Positions 51,039 through 59,860 of a stretch of DNA of 64,000 nt are shown piece after piece. The stretch's first letter is position 1. Every line of letters begins with the position of its first letter. This DNA is from Streptomyces sp. CG4. Its GTDB lineage: Bacteria; Actinomycetota; Actinomycetes; Streptomycetales; Streptomycetaceae. The notes beneath the pieces were generated by a model, which was not told the origin of the DNA, did not search any database, and worked only from the letters and a program-made list of their open reading frames with translations. The stretch spans positions 4,092,001 to 4,156,000 of the forward strand of contig NZ_CP163525.1 of the NCBI RefSeq assembly GCF_041080655.1, given 5' to 3'. Made by a program: the position numbers and the translations under genes.

Positions 51039-51554
51039 GTGAATCTGGAAATCTCCACCCCCACAAATGAACTCAGCCAACGGCTCAGCTCCACTGCACG
51101 GGGCGCCCGCCTGGCCCGTCGCCTCACCGGGACCCAGCTCGCCACCTGGGGATACCCGCACGACAGCGACATCAGCCACACTGCTCAGCTCCTCGTGGCC
51201 GAACTCGCCGCGAACGCCGTCACCCATGGTCGTGTGCCGGGCCGGGACTTCGAGCTGAAGCTGACGCTGCTGCCGGAGAAGGACACCTTGCGTATCGAGG
51301 TGAGCGACACCCGGGAGGACCGGGAACTGCGCTTTCTGGACGGTGGGTTGGAGGACGAGAACGGCCGCGGACTGGTCGTCGTGTTCGTACTGTCGGCACG
51401 GTGGGGCGTGGCCGAGCGCGCCGTGGGCAAGACGGTCTGGGCCGAACTCCCGCTCAGCCCGCGACAGCGCTCGCGGCAGGGCTCGCGTCAGGGCTCGCGC
51501 CCGCACCCCGGCACTGCGCGACCGTGTCCGCGAAGGCCCGCGCCGGAGGGCTGA
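51039..51554 (+). CDS. ATP-binding protein, anti-sigma-like histidine-kinase fold
   Basis: The 171-residue GHKL-type domain protein has LLVAELAANAVTHG (N-box, about 50-63), LRIEVSDTRED (G1-like) and NGRGLVVVFVLSARWGV (G2-like). It belongs to the single-domain ATPases often found next to WhiJ-like regulators. GTG 51039 is the start. Its Ser/Arg/Gln-rich tail (RQGSRQGSRP) and last 101 bp overlap the convergent LysR gene, so the tail may be read-through added late in evolution. Confidence 0.87.
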   Translation: MNLEISTPTNELSQRLSSTARGARLARRLTGTQLATWGYPHDSDISHTAQLLVAELAANAVTHGRVPGRDFELKLTLLPEKDTLRIEVSDTREDRELRFLDGGLEDENGRGLVVVFVLSARWGVAERAVGKTVWAELPLSPRQRSRQGSRQGSRPHPGTARPCPRRPAPEG

Positions 51555-52395
51555 GGGCGTCCCAGCGGCGGACCGCCCAGCCGACGGGCAAGGGGCGCAA
51601 CCCGGTGAGCGGGACAAGCCGCAACTGGCCCTCTCCCGGCACCGGAAGGCCGGGTACGGCCGGTACGACAGCCCTCCCCACCCCCAACTCGGCCAGCAGC
51701 AAGGCCGTGTCCCAGTCGGCGACGCTCGTGTCGTAGGTGAAGCGGACGCCGAGGTCGGCGCAGGCCGTGTCGAGGTGGACGGCGGACGTGGAGTTCGGGG
51801 GAAGCCGGATGAGCCGGACGTCCCGGAGCGCGGCGGGGTCGAGATCCGGCCGTTCGGCGAGGGGGTCGTCCGCGCGGACGGCGAGCAGCCAGGGCAGTTC
51901 GGCGACCGTCCGCTGTTCGATGCCGCGGACGGGCGGCCCGATGGTGACCCAGGCGAGGTCGAGGGTGCCGTCGGCGAGGGCGTCGAAGCTGCTGCGTCCC
52001 GAACTGACCGTACGGAATTCGAGGTTGACCTTGGGGTGGCGGCGGCGGAAGGCGACCACGGCGTCGGACATGAAGTGCCGGACGGTGGTCGCACCGGTGG
52101 CCACGCGAACGTAACCGCTGTGGCCGTCGAGGAGATCGCGCAACTGCCGTACGGCGAGGTCGAGGCCGGAGATTCCCTCGGCCGCGGCGGCCTCCAGGAT
52201 GCGCCCGGCCTGCGTCGGGACGACGCCGCGTGGCTGCCGTTCCAGCAGCGCCACCCCGGTCTCCCGCTCCAGCCGCTTCACGTGCTGGCTGACGGCGGAC
52301 TGGGTGCAGCCGAGGTCACGGGCGACGGAACTGAGGCTGCCGGCGCGGCACACGGCCACGAACACACGGAGGTCGTCGAGGGTCACGACATCCAA
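51454..52395 (-). CDS. LysR-family regulator
   Basis: The 313-residue protein has an N-terminal winged helix (GSLSSVARDLGCTQSAVSQHVKRLE, about 19-43) and a substrate-binding domain. The start is a TTG at 52395; a GTG at 52386 is an alternative that drops three residues. A 16-bp palindrome overlaps the start, which fits autoregulation. The Ala/Ser-rich C-terminal tail overlaps the convergent ATPase gene by 101 bp. No divergent target gene lies upstream, so the regulon is unknown. Confidence 0.9.
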   Translation of the reverse strand: MDVVTLDDLRVFVAVCRAGSLSSVARDLGCTQSAVSQHVKRLERETGVALLERQPRGVVPTQAGRILEAAAAEGISGLDLAVRQLRDLLDGHSGYVRVATGATTVRHFMSDAVVAFRRRHPKVNLEFRTVSSGRSSFDALADGTLDLAWVTIGPPVRGIEQRTVAELPWLLAVRADDPLAERPDLDPAALRDVRLIRLPPNSTSAVHLDTACADLGVRFTYDTSVADWDTALLLAELGVGRAVVPAVPGLPVPGEGQLRLVPLTGLRPLPVGWAVRRWDALSPPARAFADTVAQCRGAGASPDASPAASAVAG

Positions 52396-52407
52396 GGTAA
52401 GCCTTGG
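52392..52407. promoter_or_regulatory. Palindrome at the LysR gene start
   Basis: CCAAGGTAAGCCTTGG has 6-bp arms and a 4-bp centre and overlaps the LysR start codon. A partial repeat (CCCAAGGATTG) follows about 15 bp upstream of the gene (52420). It may be the regulator's own binding site. Confidence 0.45.
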
Positions 52408-52589
52408 GCCTGGCGAGGAAACCCAAGGATTGACTGCACGTCAGCTGCCGTACGAGGATCTTTGGCGGGCCGCGACCGACCCAGGCGGCAACCCGCTCCC
52501 CGTCTCGCCGAGTCCGGACGACGCGGGATCACCGAGGAGCGGGTGCCGACCACTTCGCGCGGGGGAACGAAAGCCTGCGGTAGGCGAGA

Positions 52590-54542
52590 TCACCGGCGGG
52601 CGTACAACCCCTCCACCTCCCCCGTGAAGTCGGACATGATCTGTTCGCGCCGTAGTTTCATCGAGGGGGTCAGGTGGCCGGCCTCCTCGGTGAAGTCGAC
52701 CGGTAGTACGGCGAAGCGGCGGATGGACTCGGGGCGGGAGACCAGTTTGTTGGCCTCGTCGATGGCGCGTTGCAGGACGGCCTCCAAGTCCGGGTCGCCG
52801 AGGAGGAGTTCGGGTGGGACCGGGTGTTTGCCGATCATCTGGCGCCAGTGGGTGACGCCGTCGGGGTCGAGGGTGATCAACGCGGCGACGTAGGGGCGGG
52901 CGTCGCCCACCAGCATCACCTGGGAGATCAGGGGGTGCTGGCGCAGCCAGTTCTCCAGCGGGGCCGGGGCCACCGACTTGCCGCCCGCCGTGATCAGCAG
53001 TTCCTTCTTGCGGCCGGTGATGGTGAGGTAGCCCTCGTCGTCCAGCTCGCCTATGTCGCCGGTGGCCAGCCAGCCGTCCCTGGTCGCGGGTACGACGCCG
53101 CCGGCCTGCGGGTCCCAGTAGCCGCGCAGGACGTGGTCGCCGGAGACCAGGATCTCGCCGTCGGCCGCGATGCGGACACGGGTGCCGGGCAGTGGCCAAC
53201 CGACCGTTCCCAGGCGGGGTTTGAGCGGTGGGGTGACCGTCGTGGCGCCGGTGGTCTCCGTCAGGCCGTAGCCCTCGAAGATCTCGATGCCGGCGCCGGC
53301 GTAGAACGCGGCGAGGCGTCGGCCGAGCGGGGAGCCGCCGCAGATGGCGTACCGGACGCGACCGCCCATGGCGGTCCGGATCCTGCGGTAGACGAGGGGG
53401 TCGTAGAAGGTGCGGGCCGTCTTCAGGGAGCGGCTCGGGCCGTTGCCGGTGCCGGTCTGCCGGGCCTCCAGCGCCTCGCCGTAGCGGACAGCGGCCGCCG
53501 CGGCCCGGTCGAAGACCGTGACCCGGCCGCCCGACTCGGCGTTCGCGCGGGCCGAGTTGTAGACCTTCTCCAGCATGTACGGGATGGTCAGCAGGGCCGT
53601 CGGCCGGAAGGCCGCGAGGTCGGGCAGCAGATCCTCGGCAGCCAGGCTCGGCGCGTGGCCGAGGCGGACGCGGGCGCGGACGCAGGCGATGGCCACCATC
53701 CGGCCGAAGACGTGGGACATCGGGAGGAAGAGGAGGACCGACGGTTCCTCGTCGCGGTCCTTGAAGACCGGGTAGAGCAGTTCGACGGCGTTGTCGACCT
53801 CGGCGAAGAAGTTGCGGTGCGAGAGGGCGCAGCCCTTGGGGCGGCCGGTGGTGCCGGAGGTGTAGATAAGGGTGGCGAGGGTGTCGGGGCCCAGCATGCC
53901 GCGTCGTACGGCGACTTCAGCGTCCGGCACCTGTGCGCCCGCCTCCGCCAGCCGGGTCACGTGCTCCTTGTCCATCACCCACAGATGACGCAGATCGGGC
54001 AGATGCTGGAGTTCGGGGCCGATGGCGGAGGCCTGCGCGACGCTCTCGGTGATCAGCGCGACCGCGCCGGAGTCGTGCAGGATCCAGCGGGTCTGGAAGA
54101 CCGAGGAGGTCGGGTAGATCGGCACGGTGACCAGGCCGGCGGCCCAGGCGGCGAAGTCCAGCAGCGTCCATTCGTACGTCGTACGGGCCATGACGGCGAT
54201 GCGGTCGCCCGACACCAGCCCCTCGGCGATCAACCCCTTGGCCACGGCGAGGACTTGCTCGGCGAACTGGGCGGCCGTCACGTCCGTCCAGCCGCCGTCG
54301 GGGAGCTTGCGGCTGAGCACGACCTGGGCGGGTGCCGTCTCCGCGTTGTCGAACGGCAGGTCCGCGAGGGAGCCATGGGTGACCGGGGGTGCGAACGGCG
54401 GTACGGACACCTCTCGTACGGCACCGTCCAGCCGCTGCACCCAGGGTTCCACGAGGACCGGGCGACCGTCGTAGTCGATGGCGTTGACCGGGGCGCCGGA
54501 GGAGGCGGAGGAGGCGGGGGCGTGCGGGAAGGGGGTGGACAC
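52590..54542 (-). CDS. Long-chain acyl-CoA synthetase (AMP-binding)
   Basis: The 650-residue adenylate-forming enzyme activates fatty acids to acyl-CoA. Motifs are LIYTSGTTGRPKG (P-loop), FEGYGLTETTGATTV, GWLATGDIGELDDEGYLTI and the hinge GRKKELLIT, with the C-terminal Lys in the LTPSMKLRR segment. Its length and layout match FadD15-like enzymes of actinobacteria. It is divergent from the MaoC-like gene, with a shared 296-bp region that holds two palindromes. Confidence 0.93.
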   Translation of the reverse strand: MSTPFPHAPASSASSGAPVNAIDYDGRPVLVEPWVQRLDGAVREVSVPPFAPPVTHGSLADLPFDNAETAPAQVVLSRKLPDGGWTDVTAAQFAEQVLAVAKGLIAEGLVSGDRIAVMARTTYEWTLLDFAAWAAGLVTVPIYPTSSVFQTRWILHDSGAVALITESVAQASAIGPELQHLPDLRHLWVMDKEHVTRLAEAGAQVPDAEVAVRRGMLGPDTLATLIYTSGTTGRPKGCALSHRNFFAEVDNAVELLYPVFKDRDEEPSVLLFLPMSHVFGRMVAIACVRARVRLGHAPSLAAEDLLPDLAAFRPTALLTIPYMLEKVYNSARANAESGGRVTVFDRAAAAAVRYGEALEARQTGTGNGPSRSLKTARTFYDPLVYRRIRTAMGGRVRYAICGGSPLGRRLAAFYAGAGIEIFEGYGLTETTGATTVTPPLKPRLGTVGWPLPGTRVRIAADGEILVSGDHVLRGYWDPQAGGVVPATRDGWLATGDIGELDDEGYLTITGRKKELLITAGGKSVAPAPLENWLRQHPLISQVMLVGDARPYVAALITLDPDGVTHWRQMIGKHPVPPELLLGDPDLEAVLQRAIDEANKLVSRPESIRRFAVLPVDFTEEAGHLTPSMKLRREQIMSDFTGEVEGLYARR

Positions 54543-54794
54543 GGGCGGCTCCTCTGGCGTGCGTGCGCCTGCGGCGGGCCTTGGGGAAAGGGGTTACCGC
54601 AGGTAGGGAGGTGATCGTACGGGTCCGCTGTGAGGGGATTGTGCGGGTTCGGGGATGGTCCGGGGCCAGGGGTGTGCAGCCTCGGGGGTTATGTGACGGG
54701 GACTCACTTTTGTTTTTTGGCGGCTTCCCGCCGCGCGGGTCTCCCCGTTGCCGGGTGCGGGCGGGCCCTTTGAGCCGGGACGCGTGTCGTAGAC

Positions 54795-54823
54795 TTACCA
54801 GCGGTAACCTTACTTCAGAGTAA
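54795..54823. promoter_or_regulatory. Double palindrome in the acyl-CoA synthetase/MaoC-like promoter region
   Basis: TTACCAGCGGTAA (54795-54807) and TTACTTCAGAGTAA (54810-54823) are two adjacent inverted repeats with TTAC/GTAA arms. They lie 16 bp before the MaoC-like start. TetR-type fatty acid regulators of actinobacteria use sites of this kind; the TetR gene at 55782 is a nearby candidate. The link is inferred. Confidence 0.55.
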
Positions 54824-54838
54824 GCAGGGGGGATGGCC

Positions 54839-55693
54839 ATGGCAGGCTCGTTGTTGCATCTCACGGCCGGCGTGGTGCGCTCGCCCTTCAAACGCCCCTC
54901 CCCCGAGGCCGGTTTCCCGGCCACCCGACTGACCCGGGCCGGGCTGCGGATCGACCCGGCACGGCTCGCCGCCTACGAGCGGGTGTGCGGCTTCGCCACC
55001 GGTTCGGGCGGTGACGTGGACGGCGGGGGCGTGAGCGGCAGTGGCGTGGACGATCTGCCCGTCACCTATCCGCATGTGCTCGGCTTTCCCCTGGCCATGC
55101 GGCTGATGAGCCACCGGGCCTTTCCGCTGCCGCTGCTGGGGCTCGTCCACACGTCGATCGAGATCATCCGGTACGCGCCCCTACCGGCGACCGGGGAGTA
55201 CGAACTCGCCGTGCACGTGGAGGGATTGCGCCCGCACCGGCGCGGTACCGAAGCCACGGTGGTGACCGGGATGCGGGCCGGCGGGGGTGTCGTGTGGGAG
55301 TCGCGGAGCACGTATCTCGCGCGGCACCGGACCACCGGCCGTACGGCGGCGGAACCGGCGCGGGAGGGGCCCGCGCTGCCCGTCGTCGCCGAGTGGCGGC
55401 TCGGTGGGGATGTCGGGCGGCGGTACGGCGCCGTCTCCGGTGACCGCAACCCCATCCATCTGTACCCGCTCACCGCCCGCCTCTTCGGCTTCCCGCGCGC
55501 CATCGCGCACGGCATGTGGACGGTGGCCCGCTGCGTGGCCGCCCACGGCATGAGCGGGTACGACAGGGTGCGGGCCGAGTTCCGGGCGCCGGTGCTGTTG
55601 CCGGGGACGGTCGCCTACGGCGCGGACGGCGACGGTCGCTTCGAGCTGCGGGGGGCCGAGGGTCGACTGCACCTGACCGGGGAGGTGAGCTGA
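54839..55693 (+). CDS. MaoC-like hydratase/dehydratase
   Basis: The 284-residue protein has two hot-dog-like halves. The second carries the hydratase motif YGAVSGDRNPIHL (Asp and His as active-site residues), followed by FGFPRAIAHGMW. It probably acts on enoyl- or 3-hydroxyacyl thioesters. ATG 54839 is chosen as start because GGGGGG lies 6 bases before it; the ATG at 54833 would be too close. The operator-like palindromes just upstream suggest control with the acyl-CoA synthetase. Confidence 0.88.
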   Translation: MAGSLLHLTAGVVRSPFKRPSPEAGFPATRLTRAGLRIDPARLAAYERVCGFATGSGGDVDGGGVSGSGVDDLPVTYPHVLGFPLAMRLMSHRAFPLPLLGLVHTSIEIIRYAPLPATGEYELAVHVEGLRPHRRGTEATVVTGMRAGGGVVWESRSTYLARHRTTGRTAAEPAREGPALPVVAEWRLGGDVGRRYGAVSGDRNPIHLYPLTARLFGFPRAIAHGMWTVARCVAAHGMSGYDRVRAEFRAPVLLPGTVAYGADGDGRFELRGAEGRLHLTGEVS

Positions 55694-55781
55694 GCGCCGT
55701 AGGGCTGCATGGCCGACTCCGGGGGCGGGCATGTGGTGGGTCGCTCGCGCACCCGGCAATGGCCAAGAACCCCAACGGCGC

Positions 55782-56426
55782 CTAGTCTCCTGGCGGAATC
55801 CAGGGACACTCCCGCATCAGGTTCCCCAGTCCCGACCACGCGAAGTTCATCAAGGTGGACGCGGCCTCCCGGGCGGTGACGCCATCCGTCTCGTTGGCCC
55901 ACGTGGCCAGCGATTCCGCCGCTCCCACCAGCGCCTCGGCCAGCCCCGCGACCTCGCGTTCGGGCAGATCGGGGTCCCGGTGGGCCTCGCGGGCCGCGAT
56001 CGCGACCAGACGGGTGACGAAGGTGACGATCTCCGTGCGCATCGCGGCGGCCTCGGCCGCGAAGGGCTCGCCGTGGGTGCGGGCCTGGAGGTGGAGGACG
56101 GACCAGGCGTCGGGGTGCTCGGCGGTGTGGGCGAAGAAGGCCCGGAGGCCGTCCCAGAGCCGGCGGTCGACGGGCAGGTCGGTGCGGACCGCGGCGCGGA
56201 CGGCCTCCGTCAGGGCGGCGGCCTCGCGCCGGATGCAGGCGGTGAAGAGGTCCTCTTTGGAGTGCAGGTAGAGGTAGACCAGGGGTTTGGAGACACCCGC
56301 CAGTTCGGCTATCTCGTCCATCGACGCGGCCATGTAGCCGCGTTGGCCGAAGATCTGCACGGCGGCGTCGAGCATCTGCTGCTCCCGCACCGCACGCGGC
56401 ATCCGTTTGGTCCTCGCCCCACCCAT
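55782..56426 (-). CDS. TetR-family regulator
   Basis: The 214-residue protein has a typical N-terminal HTH (MLDAAVQIFGQRGYMAASMDEI, then AELAGVSKPLVYLYLHSKEDLF) and an α-helical ligand domain. ATG 56426 is chosen; the frame extends 16 codons upstream without a clear ribosome site. It is convergent with the MaoC-like gene and probably belongs to the fatty-acid group. The palindromes at 54795-54823 are candidate sites. Confidence 0.9.
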   Translation of the reverse strand: MGGARTKRMPRAVREQQMLDAAVQIFGQRGYMAASMDEIAELAGVSKPLVYLYLHSKEDLFTACIRREAAALTEAVRAAVRTDLPVDRRLWDGLRAFFAHTAEHPDAWSVLHLQARTHGEPFAAEAAAMRTEIVTFVTRLVAIAAREAHRDPDLPEREVAGLAEALVGAAESLATWANETDGVTAREAASTLMNFAWSGLGNLMRECPWIPPGD

Positions 56427-56436
56427 GAGGGCAAGA

Positions 56437-56745
56437 CTAGTTGGACGCGGCCGCCTCGCCCTGCGCCCGGGCACTGTCGTCGGCCACGTCCTCCTGGCTG
56501 CGGTTGGCCTCCAGGTTGGCCTTCATCCGGTCGACCCTGCCGACGATCTGCACGGAGGCCCGGTCGCGCTCCTTGCGCAGCACCACCCAGCTGATCGGCG
56601 CGGACAGCACCAGCGACAGCAGCAGCACCCACAGGAAGTTGGAGTCGCCGAAACCGCGCGGGAAGATACCGGAATAGACGGCTCCCCAGACGACCACGAG
56701 GCAGCCGGCGAAGACGCCGAGGCGCATCAGCGTGTAGCGGAGCAT
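56437..56745 (-). CDS. DUF4229 membrane protein
   Basis: The 102-residue protein has two membrane segments (TLMRLGVFAGCLVVVWGAVY, NFLWVLLLSLVLSAPISWVVL), then a charged cytoplasmic tail (RKERDRASVQIVGRVDRMKA...). This is the DUF4229 pattern seen near menaquinone genes of actinobacteria. The start at 56745 is chosen; 56769 is an alternative. Function is unknown. Confidence 0.82.
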   Translation of the reverse strand: MLRYTLMRLGVFAGCLVVVWGAVYSGIFPRGFGDSNFLWVLLLSLVLSAPISWVVLRKERDRASVQIVGRVDRMKANLEANRSQEDVADDSARAQGEAAASN

Positions 56746-56820
56746 CTCAATCCACTCGTCCGATTCCAAAGAGGGTCATCGTCCAGTGAAGCATGACGAG
56801 GGAGGGATCTTGCAGGGGGG

Positions 56821-57345
56821 TCAGGCGAGTGGCCTCAGCATGAACACGTCGTCGCGGTCGTCGCCGGGTGCGACGCGGATGGCGGCGGGGATCCGGCCGA
56901 CCTCCTTGTAACCGCAGGAGCCGTAGAACCGCTCCAGGCCGGTGCCGCCCCGGCAGGTCAGCCGGATCGCGTCGACGCCGTCGAAGCTGCGGGCGGCGTC
57001 CTCGGCGGCCGCGAGCAGGTCGCGGCCGTATCCCTTGCCCTGGTGGCGGGGGTGGACCATCACCGTGTACAGCCACACCCAGTGCTTCTGGAGCCGGTGC
57101 GTGTTGTAGGCGAAGAAGGCGGTCGCGGCCGGTGCGCCCGTCTCGTCACACCCGACGAGCAGCCGGTGCCGGCCCTCGGCCATGGCCACGAAGTGCGCCA
57201 CCAGTTCCGGGCGGACGTCCTCCCGGCTCACCGGCGGTACGAAGCCCACGGCGCCGCCCGCGTTGGAGACGTCCGTCCACAGGTCGAGGATGCCGTCGCG
57301 CAGCGCCGGGGTGATGGCGGGGTCGAGGGTGAAGGTAAGGGCCAT
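56821..57345 (-). CDS. GNAT-family acetyltransferase
   Basis: The 174-residue protein has the GNAT elements WLYTVMVHPRHQGKGYGRDLLAAAE (acyl-CoA loop HQGKGYG) and LERFYGSCGYKEVGRIP near the C-terminus. ATG 57345 is used as start; a longer open frame upstream lacks coding features. The substrate is unknown. Confidence 0.88.
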   Translation of the reverse strand: MALTFTLDPAITPALRDGILDLWTDVSNAGGAVGFVPPVSREDVRPELVAHFVAMAEGRHRLLVGCDETGAPAATAFFAYNTHRLQKHWVWLYTVMVHPRHQGKGYGRDLLAAAEDAARSFDGVDAIRLTCRGGTGLERFYGSCGYKEVGRIPAAIRVAPGDDRDDVFMLRPLA

Positions 57346-57394
57346 GCGGCCATCGTATCCATTACGCCGCACGGCCCTCATCGCCCGTCCGATA

Positions 57395-58558
57395 TCACAC
57401 CCGCATCGGCTGCGGGGAGTCCCTGCGCGCCGGGTCCGGGCCGTAGTACTCGCGGATGATCTCGTAGCGGGTGTTGCGCTCCACCGGCCGGAAGCCGGCG
57501 TCACGGATCAGGTCCAGCAGATCCTCGCGGGTCAGCTTGTTCGGGGTGCCGTAGTTGTCCGCGTCGTGCGTGATCTTGTACTCGACGACCGAGCCGTCCA
57601 TGTCGTCCGCGCCGTGCTGGAGGGCCAGCTGGGCGGTCTGCACGCCGTGCATCACCCAGAAGACCTTGACGTGCGGGACGTTGTCGAACAGCAGCCTCGA
57701 CACCGCGAAGGTCTTCAGGGCCTCCGCGCCGGTCGCCATCTGGGTGCGGGCCTGGAGGGTGTTGCGTACCTTGCCGTCCTTCATGTCCACGAAGTCGTGC
57801 TGGTAGCGCAGCGGGATGAAGACCTGGAAGCCGTTCGTCTCGTCCTGGAGCTCGCGCAGCCGCAGGACGTGGTCGACCCGGTGGCGGGGCTCCTCGATGT
57901 GGCCGTAGAGCATCGTGCAGGGGGTCTTGAGCCCCTTCTCGTGCGCCAGGCGGTGGATGCGGGACCAGTCCTCCCAGTGGGTCCGGTGGTCCACGATGTG
58001 CTGCCGGACCTCCCAGTCGAAGATCTCCGCGCCACCGCCGGTCAGCGACTCCAGGCCCGCGTCGATCAGCTCGTCCAGGATGTCCGAGGCCGACAGACCG
58101 CTGATCGTCTCGAAGTGGTGGATCTCCGTCGCCGTGAAGGCCTTGAGCGAGACGTTCGGGAGGGCGGCCTTCAGCTCGCGCAGGGAGCGCGGGTAGTAGC
58201 GCCACGGCAGGTTCGGGTGCAGGCCGTTGACGATGTGCAGCTCGGTGAGGTTCTCCGACTCCATCGCCTTGGCGAGCTTGACGGCCTCCTCGATGCGCAT
58301 CGTGTACGCGTCCTTCTCCCCCGGCTTGCGCTGGAAGGAGCAGTAGGCGCAGGAGGCCGTGCACACGTTGGTCATGTTCAGGTGCCGGTTGACGTTGAAG
58401 TGCACCACGTCGCCGTTCTTGCGGGTGCGCACCTCGTGCGCGAGGCCGCCGAGCCACGCCAGGTCGTCCGACTCGTACAGCGCGATGCCGTCCTCGCGGG
58501 TCAGCCGCTCACCGGAGCGGACCTTCTCCTCCAGCTCGCGCTTGAGCCCGACGTCCAT
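57395..58558 (-). CDS. mqnE: Aminofutalosine synthase (radical SAM)
   Basis: The 387-residue radical SAM enzyme joins 3-enolpyruvylbenzoate-derived and adenosyl units in the futalosine pathway. The cluster motif is C66, C70, C73 (CTASCAYC), followed by AEIFDWEVRQHI and GHIEEPRHRVDHVLRLREL as in the family. It is paralogous to mqnC at 7.0-8.2 kb. It is in the same strand group as the Lrp, ubiX-, ubiA- and ubiD-like genes, which act later in the same route. Confidence 0.95.
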   Translation of the reverse strand: MDVGLKRELEEKVRSGERLTREDGIALYESDDLAWLGGLAHEVRTRKNGDVVHFNVNRHLNMTNVCTASCAYCSFQRKPGEKDAYTMRIEEAVKLAKAMESENLTELHIVNGLHPNLPWRYYPRSLRELKAALPNVSLKAFTATEIHHFETISGLSASDILDELIDAGLESLTGGGAEIFDWEVRQHIVDHRTHWEDWSRIHRLAHEKGLKTPCTMLYGHIEEPRHRVDHVLRLRELQDETNGFQVFIPLRYQHDFVDMKDGKVRNTLQARTQMATGAEALKTFAVSRLLFDNVPHVKVFWVMHGVQTAQLALQHGADDMDGSVVEYKITHDADNYGTPNKLTREDLLDLIRDAGFRPVERNTRYEIIREYYGPDPARRDSPQPMRV

Positions 58559-58603
58559 GCCAACACCTTTCTACGACAACGACCCAACCGTACGCCCATG
58601 CCC

Positions 58604-59059
58604 TCAGGCCTCTTCGGGCAGCTCTCCGACCCGGTTCTCCCACTTCGTGGAGAGCACGATGGTGGTACGGGTCCGGGACACACCCTTGGTGCCGGACAGC
58701 CGCCGGATGATCCGCTCCAGGCCGTCCACGTCCGCCGCCCGCGCCTTGAGCATGAAGGAGTCGTCGCCGGCGATGAACCAGCAGTCCTCGATCTCCGGCA
58801 GGTCCCGCAGCCGCTGGGCGACGTCCTCGTGGTCGGCGGCGTCGGAGAGCGAGATGCCGATCAGCGCGGTGACGCCGAGGCCGAGCGAGGCCGCGTTCAC
58901 CGTGGCGCGGTAGCCGGTGATGACACCGGCCGCCTCCAGCCGGTTGATGCGGTCGGTGACGCTGGGGCCCGACAGGCCGACGAGGCGCCCCAGCTCCGCG
59001 TACGAGGCCCGGCCGTTCTCCCTCAGGGCCTGGATGAGCTGCCTGTCCACCGCGTCCAT
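58604..59059 (-). CDS. Lrp/AsnC-family regulator
   Basis: The 151-residue protein has an N-terminal HTH (DRQLIQALRENGRASYAELGRLVGLSGPSVTDRINRLEAAGVI) and a C-terminal RAM domain (DCWFIAGDDSFMLKARAADVDGLERII). GGAAGG precedes the start at 59059. It lies between mqnE and the ubiX-like gene on the same strand, so it may control the quinone genes, but that is inferred only from position. Confidence 0.92.
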   Translation of the reverse strand: MDAVDRQLIQALRENGRASYAELGRLVGLSGPSVTDRINRLEAAGVITGYRATVNAASLGLGVTALIGISLSDAADHEDVAQRLRDLPEIEDCWFIAGDDSFMLKARAADVDGLERIIRRLSGTKGVSRTRTTIVLSTKWENRVGELPEEA

Positions 59060-59127
59060 GCGATCGAAGCCTTCCACTGAAGAATTCCGGAGTGATGAGA
59101 GGTAGTGCGCTGTGCCCTGCTGGTCCG

Positions 59128-59805
59128 CTAGTCCGCCGGCGCCGATCCGCCGCCCAGCTCGCCCCGCCAGCGCCGGTACAGGCCGTGCTCGACGCCCGCC
59201 GCGTCCAGCACCCGCCCGGCGACGAAGTCCACCAGGTCCTGGATGTGGGTGGCGCCCGCGTAGAAGGCGGGCGAGGCCGGTACGACGACGGCTCCGGCGT
59301 CGTCCAGCGCGACGAGGTGGCGCAGCGTCTGGCCGTTCAAGGGGCTCTCCCGTACGGCCACGACGAGCGTCCGGCGCTCCTTCAGGGTGACACTCGCCGT
59401 ACGCTGCAGCAGGTCCTTGGACAGCCCGAGCGCCACACCGGCCACACAGGCGGTGGAGGCGGGCACGACGAGCATCCCCTTCGCCGGGTACGACCCCGAG
59501 GACGGCCCGGCCGCGAGGTCGCCCGCGCTCCAGTACCGCACCCCGTCGAGGTCCACGTCGAAGGTCCCGGGCTTGCCGTCGGCTCCCCGGGCCAGCCATT
59601 CCCGCAGGTCGTCCTGCCAGTGGGCGTCGCGGAACGAGATGCCCGTCTCGTCCAGCAGCGTCAGCCGCGAGGCCCGGCTGACCACGAGGTCGACCGTCTC
59701 CCCCGCGTCCAGCAGCGCCCGCAGCACGGCCGCCGCATACGGCGTCCCGGACGCACCGGACACCCCCACGATCCAAGGCACGCGCTGCGTTTCTCCTGCG
59801 TTCAC
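59128..59805 (-). CDS. mqnM: UbiX-like flavin prenyltransferase
   Basis: The 225-residue flavoprotein has WIVGVSGASGTPYAAAVLRALL (FMN/prenyl site) and later PASTACVAGVALGLSKDLLQR and VVAVRESPLNG. UbiX makes the prenylated flavin used by UbiD decarboxylases. In the futalosine route this pair removes the carboxyl group of the prenylated naphthoate. It sits with the UbiA and UbiD genes, hence the symbol, which is used with caution. Confidence 0.9.
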   Translation of the reverse strand: MNAGETQRVPWIVGVSGASGTPYAAAVLRALLDAGETVDLVVSRASRLTLLDETGISFRDAHWQDDLREWLARGADGKPGTFDVDLDGVRYWSAGDLAAGPSSGSYPAKGMLVVPASTACVAGVALGLSKDLLQRTASVTLKERRTLVVAVRESPLNGQTLRHLVALDDAGAVVVPASPAFYAGATHIQDLVDFVAGRVLDAAGVEHGLYRRWRGELGGGSAPAD

Positions 59806-59860
59806 ACCTTGAGCGTACCGGTGGGTCGGGGACTGTTCAGGCCGGGTGGCGCGCAGTGCC

